A stretch of 61,355 bases of DNA from Glycocaulis sp. GTDB taxonomy: Bacteria; Pseudomonadota; Alphaproteobacteria; Caulobacterales; Maricaulaceae. The position numbers and the translations under genes are program-made. The DNA lies in assembly GCA_022565665.1 (NCBI GenBank), contig JAIUMI010000015.1:1-61355 (forward strand), read 5' to 3'. Under the pieces are notes generated by a model that saw nothing but the letters and a program-made list of their open reading frames with translations, was not told the DNA's origin and searched no databases. Of the stretch, positions 42,914 to 52,354 are shown one piece after another (within the stretch, counting starts at the first letter, position 1; the number at the start of each line of letters is the position of its first letter).

Positions 42914-42942
42914 TTGACAAAGGCGGCCCGACAGTCTTTTGC
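42914..42942 (+). promoter_or_regulatory. Possible promoter of bdhA
   Basis: TTGACA at 42914-42919 lies 70 bases before the bdhA start; a weak -10-like TTTTGC follows 17 bases later. The -35 match is exact but the -10 is poor, so this is tentative. Confidence 0.3.
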
Positions 42943-42988
42943 ACTGCACAAATCCCCCTCACCGGCCATACGCCGAAGGAGACAAGGC

Positions 42989-43789
42989 ATGAGCGGTCTT
43001 TCGGCCGATCTGAAGGGCCACGCCGCCCTCATCACCGGATCGACATCGGGTATCGGCCTTGCCATGGCGCGCGCGCTCGCCGCCTGCGGCGCGGATGTGA
43101 TGCTGAACGGGCTGGGCGATGCGGGCGAGATAGAAGCTGCCCGCGCCGCCATCGAGGCTGATTACGGTGTGCGGGCGCTCTATCACGGCGCGAACATGCT
43201 CAAACCCGATGAGATCGCCGATCTGGTCAGCGAACCCGTGAAGGCCTTCGGGCGGCTGGATATCCTCGTGAACAATGCCGGCATCCAGCACGTCGCCAAG
43301 GTGGAAGAGCTGCCAAGTGAGAAGTGGGACGCGATTATCGCAATCAACCTCACCTCCGCCTTCCACACCACGCGCCACGCGCTGCCGGTGATGAAGCGTC
43401 AGGGACGCGGGCGGATCGTCAATATCGCCTCGGCCCACGGCCTTGTCGCCTCGCCCTACAAGTCGGCCTATGTCGCGGCCAAGCACGGCATGGTGGGTCT
43501 GACCAAGACGGTCGCGCTGGAAGCCGCCGAGCTGGGCATTACCTGCAACGCGATCTGCCCGGGCTATGTGAAGACGCCGCTGGTGGAAAACCAGATCGAT
43601 GACACGGCGCGTGAGCGCGGCATCAGCCGCGAGGAGGTGATCCGCGACGTGATGCTGCACGCCCAGCCGACAAAGAAATTTGTCGAGTACGACCACCTTA
43701 ACGGCCTTTTGCTCTATCTCGTCTCCGACGCCGGCGCCTCGGCCAATGGCGCAGCCTACCCCGTTGAAGGCGGCTGGACGGCGGCCTGA
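42989..43789 (+). CDS. bdhA: 3-hydroxybutyrate dehydrogenase
   Basis: SDR enzyme of 266 residues that oxidises D-3-hydroxybutyrate to acetoacetate, part of polyhydroxybutyrate or ketone-body use. ALITGSTSGIGLAMARALA binds NAD, NNAG follows, SAHGLVASPYKSAYVAAKHG holds the catalytic Ser, Tyr and Lys, and the substrate loop HAQPTKKFVEYDHLNGLL is typical of bacterial BdhA. A GAAGGAGA ribosome site precedes the ATG at 42989. The stop overlaps the patatin gene (43789). Confidence 0.93.
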   Translation: MSGLSADLKGHAALITGSTSGIGLAMARALAACGADVMLNGLGDAGEIEAARAAIEADYGVRALYHGANMLKPDEIADLVSEPVKAFGRLDILVNNAGIQHVAKVEELPSEKWDAIIAINLTSAFHTTRHALPVMKRQGRGRIVNIASAHGLVASPYKSAYVAAKHGMVGLTKTVALEAAELGITCNAICPGYVKTPLVENQIDDTARERGISREEVIRDVMLHAQPTKKFVEYDHLNGLLLYLVSDAGASANGAAYPVEGGWTAA

Positions 43790-44796
43790 TGGCCAGCCGC
43801 CCCAAATTGCTCTCGCTCGCCCTGCAGGGCGGGGGATCGCATGGGGCCTACACCTGGGGTGTGCTGGACGCACTTCTGGAAGATGGACGGCTCACGCCCG
43901 GCGCCATCACCGCCACCAGCGCAGGCGCCATGAACGCCGCAGCCCTTGCCCATGGCTGGCTGGACGATGGCGCGGATGGCGCACGCGCCAGCCTTGAGGC
44001 GTTCTGGCAGGGCGTAGCGCACCACAGCGCGGCCTTCCGCCCGCTTGTGCCCGGCGGGGCCTTCCTGCGCATGGTGCCGTTTCTGGATGCACTCTCGCGC
44101 CTGACCAGCCCCTATGATCTCAACCCGTTCAACGCCGATCCGCTGCGCGACATCCTGCAAGCGCAGATCGATTTCGAACGCTTGCGCGCGCACGGCGATA
44201 TCCGCCTCTTCATCACGGCAACCTGCGTAACGACGGGGCGGGCGGAGGTGTTTTCCGGCGAGCGGGTGACGCTGGACGCGGTGCTGGCGTCTGCCTGCCT
44301 GCCCTTCCTGCGTCAGGCGGTGGAGATAGATGGCGAGCCCTATTGGGATGGCGGCTTCACTGGCAATCCGGCGCTCTGGCCGCTCTTCTATGCCGACACG
44401 CCCGGCGACCTTCTGATCGTGCACATCAATCCGCTCAACCGTCCCGGCACGCCGAAATCGGCTGACGACATCATGAACCGGGTGAACGAAATCACCTTCA
44501 ACGCCTCCCTGATGGCGGAGCTGCGCGCGGTCGCCTTCGTCAAGCGCCTGATCGAGGATGATCTCCTGGTCGAGAGCGAAAAGAAGCGCCTGCGCAATGT
44601 GCGCATGCACGCCATCCGCGCCGATGAGGCGCTGTCCGGTTTCTCCGCTGCCAGCAAGTACGATACGAGCTGGACCTTCCTGACGCGGCTGCGCGATGCG
44701 GGCCGGCAGGCGGCGAAAGACTGGCTGGAGAGCTGTCACGCAGCCATCGGCAGGCGCTCCAGCATCGATGTGCGCGGCGACTATCTGGGGCGTTAG
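43789..44796 (+). CDS. Patatin-like phospholipase family protein
   Basis: A 335-residue patatin-fold hydrolase. The oxyanion GGGSHGAYTWGVLDAL is normal, the nucleophile motif reads ATSAG (42-46) instead of GTSAG with Ser44 kept, and the catalytic Asp is in WDGGF (Asp187). The overlap with bdhA suggests a shared role; in alphaproteobacteria this pair recurs, so an ester or polyhydroxybutyrate-derived substrate is possible. That is inference from neighbourhood. Confidence 0.86.
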   Translation: MASRPKLLSLALQGGGSHGAYTWGVLDALLEDGRLTPGAITATSAGAMNAAALAHGWLDDGADGARASLEAFWQGVAHHSAAFRPLVPGGAFLRMVPFLDALSRLTSPYDLNPFNADPLRDILQAQIDFERLRAHGDIRLFITATCVTTGRAEVFSGERVTLDAVLASACLPFLRQAVEIDGEPYWDGGFTGNPALWPLFYADTPGDLLIVHINPLNRPGTPKSADDIMNRVNEITFNASLMAELRAVAFVKRLIEDDLLVESEKKRLRNVRMHAIRADEALSGFSAASKYDTSWTFLTRLRDAGRQAAKDWLESCHAAIGRRSSIDVRGDYLGR

Positions 44797-45194
44797 CGGG
44801 TATCCGCCCATTCCAGCCAGTCGCCATGCGCCACAAGAGGCGCACCCTCCACCGGCTGGTTCCAGACATAGACCCACGCCTTGCGAGCCGGCGTCAGAAG
44901 CGTGATCTGGCGGCGCAGATAGCGCGAGCGGTCCGGCGCTTGTGGATAGTAGTCCTCAAACGCGTCCAGCCTGGCGATGACGGACGGGTCGATGACCTCG
45001 AACAGCTCGCCCACGACCTCGCCCTTGCCCTCAACCAGGCCGGGATAGCCGCCAAGATCATGGATCAGGCCGGGTATGGTGCACGGCCCCAGCGGACGGA
45101 ACGCCCGCTCCAGCCCGAAACGGGCAAAGCCCGATGCGCCCTTGCGCAACAATCCGTAGACCGCAAACGCGTCGCCCGCGCGCACCGTCGCCAT
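44793..45194 (-). CDS. Gamma-glutamylcyclotransferase-like (AIG2-type) protein
   Basis: A 133-residue GGCT-fold protein: AFAVYGLLRKGASGFARFGL near the N terminus (YGLL in place of YGTL), LGGYPGLVEGKGEVVGELFE with the conserved Glu, and LDAFEDYYP. It may cleave gamma-glutamyl amines or peptides. It lies four bases after the DUF418 stop on the same strand and overlaps the convergent patatin gene by four bases. Confidence 0.85.
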   Translation of the reverse strand: MATVRAGDAFAVYGLLRKGASGFARFGLERAFRPLGPCTIPGLIHDLGGYPGLVEGKGEVVGELFEVIDPSVIARLDAFEDYYPQAPDRSRYLRRQITLLTPARKAWVYVWNQPVEGAPLVAHGDWLEWADTR

Positions 45195-45198
45195 GGCG

Positions 45199-46398
45199 TT
45201 ATTTCAGGAACGGTTGCAGCTTTCCATAGGTCAGCGAGCGCCACAGCCACTCCAGCGGTCCGAAGCGGAAGACCTGCAGCCAGAACGTGGAGACAACCAG
45301 CTGACCGACCCAGATCGCCGCCACGATCTGCACCATCTGCACCCGGCTAACCTCGCCGAACCAGCCCAGCCCGATCCCGCCAATCGACAGGAAGACCAGG
45401 ATGAGGGAGTGGGAGAGATAATTGGTGAAGGCCATGCGTCCCATCGCGCCGAACGGATAGCGCACCATCGCCAGGAAGGGCAGCTTGCACACGATCATCA
45501 CGACCGCCGCATAGCCGATGGCGGTGAACAGGCTGGCGACGTAATTGAGCGTCTGGGGCACCCAGAAGGCCCGGAAATCAAACTCCGCCGCGATCATATG
45601 CTGACCGCCCCACCAGGAGAGCGGCAGGCCGATGGCAAGGCCGATAACGGCCACCATGCCATAGCGTGCCACGCTCCACTGCGCGGTCAGGAAGCCCATC
45701 TTGAACAGGGCCATGCCGAGGAACATCACGCCGATAATGCGCCCGCCAAACAGGCCCATGCCCATCACCTGGCCCATGGCCGCGCCGAACGCATTGATCC
45801 CCAGGCGCTCCAGCCCGCCCGCCTGATAGGCGGCCACGACCTCCTGATAGGCTTCGGGCGTCGGGATGATGCCGATATCGGTCCCGCTCATCTCCTCAGG
45901 GATCAGCGCCATCGACCCGAAGACTGCAAAGAAGAGCAGCCCGGCAATCGCGATCCAGAACAGACCCCAGAAGAGCAGCTTGCCGATGCTCATCCGGCGG
46001 AAATAGACCGCGATCATGCCGAACACGGCATAGCTGACAAGGATGTCGCCGTACCACAGCACATAGGCGTGGATCAGGCCGATCAGGAGCAGCCAGCGCA
46101 TCCGGCTGAAATGCACCTTGCGCGAGGCGTCCGCCTCCTCGCCCACCATCAGGATGATCCCGGCACCGAACAGGGCGGAGAAGATGGTGATGAACTTCAT
46201 TTCGAAGAAGACGTGAGAGTAGAACCACACATCGATCGACGCACCGGTGAAGAGCGGATCGGATGGCAGGTATTGCTGGGCCTGCATGGGCAGGAAGAAG
46301 AAGGGGATATTCATCACCAGAATGCCCAGAATTGCGATGCCGCGCAGGACATCGAGGCTTTGATGGCGGTTTTCGGCCGCAACCGGATTGGCATTCAT
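45199..46398 (-). CDS. DUF418 membrane protein
   Basis: A 399-residue polytopic membrane protein. It starts MNANPVAAENRHQSLDVLRG with the IAILGILVMNIPFF helix usual for DUF418/YeiB-type proteins and ends in the C-terminal DUF418 region (FGAMGRMAFTNYLSHSLILV, then FRFGPLEWLWRSLTYGK). Function unknown; transport of an acyl or small solute has been suggested for relatives. It heads a two-gene unit with the GGCT gene. Confidence 0.9.
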   Translation of the reverse strand: MNANPVAAENRHQSLDVLRGIAILGILVMNIPFFFLPMQAQQYLPSDPLFTGASIDVWFYSHVFFEMKFITIFSALFGAGIILMVGEEADASRKVHFSRMRWLLLIGLIHAYVLWYGDILVSYAVFGMIAVYFRRMSIGKLLFWGLFWIAIAGLLFFAVFGSMALIPEEMSGTDIGIIPTPEAYQEVVAAYQAGGLERLGINAFGAAMGQVMGMGLFGGRIIGVMFLGMALFKMGFLTAQWSVARYGMVAVIGLAIGLPLSWWGGQHMIAAEFDFRAFWVPQTLNYVASLFTAIGYAAVVMIVCKLPFLAMVRYPFGAMGRMAFTNYLSHSLILVFLSIGGIGLGWFGEVSRVQMVQIVAAIWVGQLVVSTFWLQVFRFGPLEWLWRSLTYGKLQPFLK

Positions 46399-46580
46399 GG
46401 AACTGGTCTCCCCCTGTCTGGAACCGGCCAGCACGTTCAGCGCAAGCCGGATACGATAGCAAGCAAAACCTGCCCGCACGCCACATTCATTACCAAGATT
46501 TCATCGCAATTCCGGCTGTTTTTGCTTGAGCCGTTGCAAGAGCCGCTTCATAAGCGGCATCAGGGAAAGGGACGGCGATC
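46399..46580. other. Divergent spacer with a perfect hairpin
   Basis: A 182-base spacer between the DUF418 gene and the small plus-strand gene. GCCGCTT (46542-46548) and AAGCGGC (46552-46558) form a seven-base-pair stem with a three-base loop just upstream of the ribosome site AAAGGGACGG. It may be a leader hairpin or operator. Confidence 0.4.
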
Positions 46581-46892
46581 ATGCTGGGCATAGCCATCGA
46601 CATATTTCACTGGATCGCGGGCGCGGTACTGGCGCTCGTCGGTATCAGCTATGACCGGGTTGACGATTGCGCCCCGCCCGTACGTCAGCAGATCATCGAG
46701 GAAACGCACGTCTTTACAGGCGAAGGCATGCTCCATCAGGCCTCCGGCTCCTTCGAATGGACGTATTCGGTTCTGGAAGACGGCAGCGTGCGGGTGAACA
46801 TCCAGCCGGTGAACGTGCACGAGGTTTCCGGCTGCGATGCGCCGGTCATGCGTCTGCCAGAAGCGCCGCGCGCACCTGTCTTGCGCCTTTAA
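46581..46892 (+). CDS. Small hypothetical exported or anchored protein
   Basis: A 103-residue frame with AAAGGGACGG at the right distance. The N terminus MLGIAIDIFHWIAGAVLALV is hydrophobic, like a signal peptide or anchor, and is followed by a soluble part with two Cys residues (DDCAPPV and SGCDAPV). No recognised domain. The coding direction matches the coiled-coil gene that starts 33 bases later. Confidence 0.55.
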   Translation: MLGIAIDIFHWIAGAVLALVGISYDRVDDCAPPVRQQIIEETHVFTGEGMLHQASGSFEWTYSVLEDGSVRVNIQPVNVHEVSGCDAPVMRLPEAPRAPVLRL

Positions 46893-46925
46893 TTTTACCC
46901 CGTCACGGCCTAGAACAGAGCTTTG

Positions 46926-48923
46926 ATGCGTCCGGCGCAACGCGCAGGACCTGAATCTGATTCCAGCGGGGCGTATGCCATGCCTGCCGACGACACATCC
47001 GCCGCCAAGGCCAAGCCGGACGAAGCTGCCGTGCCCGCGCCGATGGCCGATCCTTCTGCTGGAAACCTGCCTGAACGCGCCCGGCCGCGGACCATGGTCC
47101 CCTCGCCGGCTCCGGCCAGCGGCGGCGGCTGGCTGGCCTTTGCCGGCGCGGCATGCGGTGCGCTCTGGCTGGGCGGCGCCGGGGCCTATCTGTTCGGCTA
47201 TGCCATTCCCGACTTCACCGCGCTGAGCCCGGCCCAGCTGGCGGGCGTGGCGATCTTCGCCGGTGCGCCTGCCCTGCTGTTTGTCCTGACCGGCTTTCTT
47301 GGCCGCGCTGTCGTGCGCGCCGGGCGCCAGGCCCATGCAGTGGAGCGGGCCATCTCGCACCTGGCCACACCCACCGATGCCCTGCAGTCGGAAGTCAGGG
47401 TGCTCGCCGATGCGGTGAGCCTGCAAGTGGGGCGGATCAACACCTCCATGGACAGCGCGCTGGCGCGCCTTGCGGCGATGGAAGAGGTGATCACCCACCA
47501 CGCCGATACGCTGGAGGATTCCTCCAAGGCGGCGCGCGAACGCGTGGAATCCCTGATGCGCACCCTGAAGACCGAACGCGAGAAACTGACCGAGATCGCC
47601 GACAGCCTGGATGACAAGGCGGCGCTGATTGCCGAGGCGATCAAGGATCAGTCCGAAATGGTCGCGGCGGCGGCAGAACTGGCCAATGAGAAAGCCAATG
47701 AGGGCGCGCTGACCCTGCGCGCCGGCGTTGAACGCCTGACCGGCGCGGGCGAGGACACGGTGCGCTCGGCGGAGAAGGCCTCTGAAATTCTTGCCAAGCG
47801 CGCCGGTGACATGCGCGAACTGGCCGATACGCTCAAGAGCCGGGGCGACGGGCTGGACGCAGCCTATCTCAAGCACCGCGAACGCCTCGCCGAAGCCAGC
47901 GAAGCGCTACGCCGCGAGCAGGAGAAGATCGCCTCCGCCCTCGACTTCCACAAGGCCGAGCTGGCTACACTCTCCAAGACGGCCGGGTCGGGCGCGGAGA
48001 CCCTGCGCAAGTCAGCCGAGGAAAGCGGGGCTGTCTTCACCCGCGCCGTCAATGACGCCATCACGCGTGCCTCCGCCCTGTCCAGGACCATCGAGAGCGA
48101 GACGAAGCTGGCCGCAGAGGCCAATGAAACCATGCTAAAACGCCTTGCGGAGACCGCCAGGGAAGCACGCGAAGCGGCCAATGACGCCGCCGAGCGGTTC
48201 TCCGGTCAGGCCGACGCCGCCGAAGCCGCGCTGGAACGGGTCAGCGAGGCGGGATTTGAGGCGGCGCGCCGCTCCGACGAAGCCTTCCAGGCGCGCCTGC
48301 GTGAGGCCGAGGAACTGGTCGAACGGGCCTCGAAAGCCTCCGAAGTGGCCAGCGATGCCGTGCGCAAGCAGCTGGCCGAAACACTGGAGGCCGCCAGCAA
48401 GCAGGCCGAGCATGTGGAAGTCATGCTGCGTGACATGCGCGCGCGCTTTGAAGACGCCCCGGCCGCGGCGCGGCGCGCGACGCTGGAGCTGGAGCGCGCC
48501 CTGTCGGAAGGTCTTGAGAAGCTGAACCAGACGGCAGAGGAAGCCGCCGACAATGCGCGCGAGATCGACGCCCTGTTCCAGGCCCGGGTGCGGCACAATT
48601 ACGAGCTTCTGTCTGACTTCATGCTGCGCATGGGCTCGGTCGCGGGCGGACGCAAACCCATAGAGATCGCGCCCAACGAGGTGCCCGATCCGCTCAATAT
48701 CCGCCGGGCGGCACGGCCCGCGCGCCGCGAGGAAGATGAAGCCGACGAGATGCGCCTGGACGCCAGTGCGCGCATCGAGAACGAGGACGGGGACGACGCT
48801 CCCATCACTCCCGCCCCGCGCCCCGAAGGCGGCTGGCGCTGGAAGGATCTGCTGGCCAATATGGATCCCGACCCGGAAGACCCGGCTCCCAAGGACACGC
48901 CTCGCCCGAAAAAGCGGCGCTAG
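46926..48923 (+). CDS. Membrane-anchored coiled-coil protein, possibly TipN-like
   Basis: A 665-residue protein. Residues 1-65 are Pro/Ala-rich; two membrane helices follow at about 69-92 and 105-126; residues 130-580 form a long Ala/Glu/Lys/Arg-rich heptad region; the tail is acidic then basic (DPDPEDPAPKDTPRPKKRR). The arrangement of paired N-terminal helices plus long coiled coil is that of TipN, the Caulobacter birth-pole marker, but TipN is longer and sequence support cannot be judged by eye. A later ATG at 46980 could also serve as start. The coding frame is well biased throughout. Confidence 0.7.
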   Translation: MRPAQRAGPESDSSGAYAMPADDTSAAKAKPDEAAVPAPMADPSAGNLPERARPRTMVPSPAPASGGGWLAFAGAACGALWLGGAGAYLFGYAIPDFTALSPAQLAGVAIFAGAPALLFVLTGFLGRAVVRAGRQAHAVERAISHLATPTDALQSEVRVLADAVSLQVGRINTSMDSALARLAAMEEVITHHADTLEDSSKAARERVESLMRTLKTEREKLTEIADSLDDKAALIAEAIKDQSEMVAAAAELANEKANEGALTLRAGVERLTGAGEDTVRSAEKASEILAKRAGDMRELADTLKSRGDGLDAAYLKHRERLAEASEALRREQEKIASALDFHKAELATLSKTAGSGAETLRKSAEESGAVFTRAVNDAITRASALSRTIESETKLAAEANETMLKRLAETAREAREAANDAAERFSGQADAAEAALERVSEAGFEAARRSDEAFQARLREAEELVERASKASEVASDAVRKQLAETLEAASKQAEHVEVMLRDMRARFEDAPAAARRATLELERALSEGLEKLNQTAEEAADNAREIDALFQARVRHNYELLSDFMLRMGSVAGGRKPIEIAPNEVPDPLNIRRAARPARREEDEADEMRLDASARIENEDGDDAPITPAPRPEGGWRWKDLLANMDPDPEDPAPKDTPRPKKRR

Positions 48924-48947
48924 GGTCTGTACTCCATTGTTCGTTTT

Positions 48948-49055
48948 CCCGGCAAAAGCCGGGATCCAGAGCAAGACCGGGCACCGGCTTGCGCCGGTGA
49001 AACGCCTATTGTGAGTGTTTAATGGACATGGGTCCCGGCCCGGGGGCCGGGGTCC
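48948..49055. repeat. Palindrome cluster between the coiled-coil gene and aspS
   Basis: Three hairpins lie in about 110 bases: CCCGGC/GCCGGG (48948-48963), CACCGGC/GCCGGTG (48982-48999) and an imperfect GGTCCCGGCC stem (49031-49055). The third, with its preceding ATG, is nearly the same as the hairpin at 53932-53955. The first may end the plus-strand transcript, although no T tract follows. Confidence 0.7.
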
Positions 49056-49103
49056 AGCGGCACTCGGGTTCGCAGAGCCCCAAGCGCGCCCGCAACGTCA
49101 GCG

Positions 49104-49117
49104 AGGGAGCATCAATA
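49104..49117. repeat. Short remnant of the 52-bp dispersed element
   Basis: The string AGGGAGCATCAATAA just before the aspS 3' end matches the last dozen bases (GGAGCATCAA plus A-rich) of the elements at 54036-54087 and 56991-57043. The upstream hairpin part is absent, so this may be a fragment or chance. Confidence 0.35.
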
Positions 49118-49123
49118 AGCCCC

Positions 49124-50950
49124 CTACCCCTTTTTCGCCTCGGGCAGCACGGTGCGCAGGTGCAGCTCGCGCAGCTGGCGCGCTTCGGGGTAGGCCGGCG
49201 CATTCATCATAAGATCGCGCGCCTGCTGGTCTTTCGGGAACATCACCACTTCGCGCAGGTTTTCGACGCCCGCCAGCAGCATGACGATGCGGTCCACACC
49301 CGGCGCGATACCACCATGCGGCGGCGCGCCATAGCGGAAGGCGTTGAGCATGCCGCCAAAGGCTTCCTCGACCACTTCCGGGCCATAGCCTGCGTATTCG
49401 AAGGCCTTGAGCATCACATCCGGGCGGTGGTTACGGATCGCGCCGGAGGAGAGCTCCACCCCGTTGCAGACGATGTCATACTGCCAAGCCCTGAGGCTGA
49501 GCAGCGTGTCGGAGTCTTTGGGATCGAGCGCCATGAAGGCCTCGGCCTCCATTTGCGGCATGGAGAACGGGTTGTGGGAGAAATCGACCTTCTTCTCGTC
49601 CTCATTCCACTCATACATCGGGAAATCGACGATCCAGCAGAAGCGGAACACGTTCTTCTCGCAAAGATCGAGTTCACGCCCGACCACATCGCGCGCGCGG
49701 CCGGCAAAGGCGTACATGTCTTTGGGCTGGCCTGCGACGAAGAACACGGCGTCACCTGATTTCAGGCCCAGCGCCGCGCGGATGGCGTCGGTGCGCTCCT
49801 CGCCGATATTCTTCGCGATCGGGCCAGCGCCTTCGAGCGCCCCGCCCTCTTCACGCCAGAAGATATAGCCAAGGCCCGGCTGGCCTTCCTTTTGCGCCCA
49901 GCTGTTCATGCGGTCGCAGAAAGCACGTGAACCGCCCGTCGGCGCAGGGATCGCCCACACCTCGACGGCCGGGTTCTTCTCGATCATCCCGGCAAACACC
50001 TTGAAGTCGGACCCGGCAAAATGCTCGGTGACCGATTGCATTTTCAGCGGGTTGCGAAGATCCGGCTTGTCCGAGCCATAGGTGCGGATCGCTTCGGCAT
50101 AAGGAATGCGGACGAACGCTTCATCGCTCACTTCGCGGCCATCGGCGAACTCCTGGAACAGACCTGCCAGCACCGGCTCGATGGCACCGAACACGTCTTC
50201 CTGGTCGACAAAGCTCATTTCCATATCGAGCTGGTAGAACTCGCCCGGCGCGCGGTCGGCGCGCGCATCCTCGTCGCGGAAGCACGGCGCGATCTGGAAA
50301 TAGCGGTCAAAGCCGGAGACCATGATGAGCTGTTTGAACTGCTGCGGGGCCTGCGGCAGGGCGTAGAACTTGCCCGGATGAATGCGCGAGGGCACCAGAT
50401 AATCGCGCGCGCCTTCGGGGCTGGAGGCGGTGAGGATCGGCGTCTGATACTCCATGAAATTCTGCTCGATCATCCGGCGGCGGATGGAATCGATGATCTT
50501 CGAACGCAGCACGATGCGCTTGTGCAGGCTCTCGCGGCGCAGATCGATATAGCGGTGCTTCAGGCGCACTTCCTCAGACCAGTCCGGCTCGCCGAACACG
50601 GGCAGCGGCAGCTCCTCGGCCTCGGACTGGACGGTCAGACCATCGAGGCGCACTTCCACCTCGCCGGTCGGCAGGTTCTTGTTCACCGTGTCCTCACTGC
50701 GGGCAACCACCTTGCCCGTCACCGTGATGACGCTCTCCACGCGCAGGCGCTCCAGCCGGGCAAAGTGCTCGGATTCCGGCTCCAGAACGCACTGGGTCAG
50801 ACCGTAATGATCGCGCAGGTCGATGAACAAGAGGCCACCATGGTCGCGCTTCCTGTGCACCCAGCCGGAGATGGTGACGCTATTGCCCACATCGCTCTTG
50901 CGCAGCTCGCCGCAGGTATGGGTGCGCCAGTGGGTCTTGGTAACGGACAT
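49124..50950 (-). CDS. aspS: Aspartyl-tRNA synthetase
   Basis: Class IIb synthetase, 608 residues, usual for bacterial AspRS with insertion domain. The OB-fold anticodon domain has [20 protein letters not shown]. Class II motif 2 is [16 protein letters not shown], preceded by [13 protein letters not shown], and motif 3 is in [15 protein letters not shown]. Whether it also charges tRNA-Asn (non-discriminating) cannot be told without looking for gatCAB and asnS elsewhere. Confidence 0.97.
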   Translation of the reverse strand: MSVTKTHWRTHTCGELRKSDVGNSVTISGWVHRKRDHGGLLFIDLRDHYGLTQCVLEPESEHFARLERLRVESVITVTGKVVARSEDTVNKNLPTGEVEVRLDGLTVQSEAEELPLPVFGEPDWSEEVRLKHRYIDLRRESLHKRIVLRSKIIDSIRRRMIEQNFMEYQTPILTASSPEGARDYLVPSRIHPGKFYALPQAPQQFKQLIMVSGFDRYFQIAPCFRDEDARADRAPGEFYQLDMEMSFVDQEDVFGAIEPVLAGLFQEFADGREVSDEAFVRIPYAEAIRTYGSDKPDLRNPLKMQSVTEHFAGSDFKVFAGMIEKNPAVEVWAIPAPTGGSRAFCDRMNSWAQKEGQPGLGYIFWREEGGALEGAGPIAKNIGEERTDAIRAALGLKSGDAVFFVAGQPKDMYAFAGRARDVVGRELDLCEKNVFRFCWIVDFPMYEWNEDEKKVDFSHNPFSMPQMEAEAFMALDPKDSDTLLSLRAWQYDIVCNGVELSSGAIRNHRPDVMLKAFEYAGYGPEVVEEAFGGMLNAFRYGAPPHGGIAPGVDRIVMLLAGVENLREVVMFPKDQQARDLMMNAPAYPEARQLRELHLRTVLPEAKKG

Positions 50951-51072
50951 GGGTCAGGGCTCTTTGAAACTAAGGTGGAAACGGGTGACGGAACCCGCCC
51001 GGAAACTAGGGGCAGAAATCAGGGGCGGAAAAGGCCTTGGAGCGCGCGCAATGTCAAGGCGGGGACGCGGTT

Positions 51073-52275
51073 TCAGCGAAGATCGAGCCGCCCCAGCGGC
51101 GCGCCGACCAGCCCGCTGACCAGAGCCGCCTGTATGCCGGGTGCCGGCCAGATCTTCGAGACCGGGCCGACAAGACGGTCGCGCAGGAAGGGGATGACGC
51201 GGCTGTCAGACTGGTAGACCGGCGTGAAGAAGGCCGTCAGCACCTGATAGAGCCAGACATGGAAGCGCCTATAGGCAATCGCGCGGGCGATGGCGTCTGC
51301 CACGTCCGATCCTTCGCGAAGGCCCAGCGCCAACGCATACGCGTCTAGCAGGGCCATGTTCGCCCCCTGCCCCAGCTGCGGGCTCGCCGAGTGCCAGGCA
51401 TCGCCAATATGGATCAGCCCGGTTTCACCGGGCTTTTTCAGCGTGCGGTGCGCATAGCGGGCAAAGACGAGCTGATCGGGATCACTGATCTGCTCCAGCA
51501 GCGGCTCGACGGCCGGCCAGACGGCGCGAACATCGCTTTTCCACGCCTCGAGCCCGGCCTCGCGCCATGCGGCCACATCCACGCCCTTGATCGACCAGAA
51601 CAGGGCGGCCTTGGCCTTTGGGTCATGCGGCGCGGTGCCGATGGGCAGGACGCCCGCCATGATGGAGGCGGCGCGGTAGCGCTGTTCAAGGGCGTGGGGG
51701 TTGAGCGCGGAGCCCTCTGGCCAGTCAAGGCTTGCCCAGAGCGCGCCGTATTCCAGCGTCTTGCCCGTCGGCGGTGCGAGCAGCGTCTTGGTGCCCAGCG
51801 CATCGACAATCAGATCAAACGGGCCTTCGCGATGTCCATCGGCCATCACCAGTGTGCGTTGGCCGTTTGCGCCCAGTTCGCTGCCGGTAATTTCACACGA
51901 GGTATGAACCGGAATGCCCGCCGCCAACACGGCGTCATAAAGGATCGCAAACAGCGCGGCACGATGGATGCCGAGGCCCACCCACAAAGGCTCTCCAAGG
52001 GCGCTGTAGCGCACGTCCAGCACCGTCGCGCCCGACCGCACCGCCTTGCCGAGAAGACGCTCCACAGGGCTTGCATGGGCCTTCAGCGCAGCGTCCAGAC
52101 CCAGCCTTTCCAGCACGGCCAGCCCCGTCGGTTGGATAAGCAGGCCGGAGCCAATCGGGCGCGGCGTGTCAAACCGCTCATAGAGCCGCACGCGGTGGCC
52201 ATCGCGATGCAGCAGCAGCGCAGCGGCGAGCCCCGCCGGGCCGCAGCCCGCAATGGCGATGTGGAGGGATCTCAT
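51073..52275 (-). CDS. FAD-dependent monooxygenase (PHBH fold)
   Basis: A 400-residue flavoprotein of the p-hydroxybenzoate-hydroxylase group. The N-terminal dinucleotide fold is IAIAGCGPAGLAAALLLHRD, LYERFDTPRPIGSGLLIQPT follows, the DG motif region is DLIVDALGTKT, and GDAWHSASPQLGQGANMALL is the second FAD motif. Substrate unknown. It is followed, in the direction of transcription, by aspS after about 120 bases. Confidence 0.88.
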   Translation of the reverse strand: MRSLHIAIAGCGPAGLAAALLLHRDGHRVRLYERFDTPRPIGSGLLIQPTGLAVLERLGLDAALKAHASPVERLLGKAVRSGATVLDVRYSALGEPLWVGLGIHRAALFAILYDAVLAAGIPVHTSCEITGSELGANGQRTLVMADGHREGPFDLIVDALGTKTLLAPPTGKTLEYGALWASLDWPEGSALNPHALEQRYRAASIMAGVLPIGTAPHDPKAKAALFWSIKGVDVAAWREAGLEAWKSDVRAVWPAVEPLLEQISDPDQLVFARYAHRTLKKPGETGLIHIGDAWHSASPQLGQGANMALLDAYALALGLREGSDVADAIARAIAYRRFHVWLYQVLTAFFTPVYQSDSRVIPFLRDRLVGPVSKIWPAPGIQAALVSGLVGAPLGRLDLR

Positions 52276-52354
52276 GTGGATGGCAGGTTCAATGGCCAGA
52301 AGGGCAGGCAGGCGGGCGGTCAGCCTAGCGCCTCGGCCCGGCCCTGTCTTGTGC

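Noticed and set aside
45193-46593. A 466-codon plus-strand frame opposite the DUF418 gene
   Set aside because: It is rich in His, Gln and Asp, the mirror of hydrophobic codons on the other strand; a typical shadow of a membrane protein gene.
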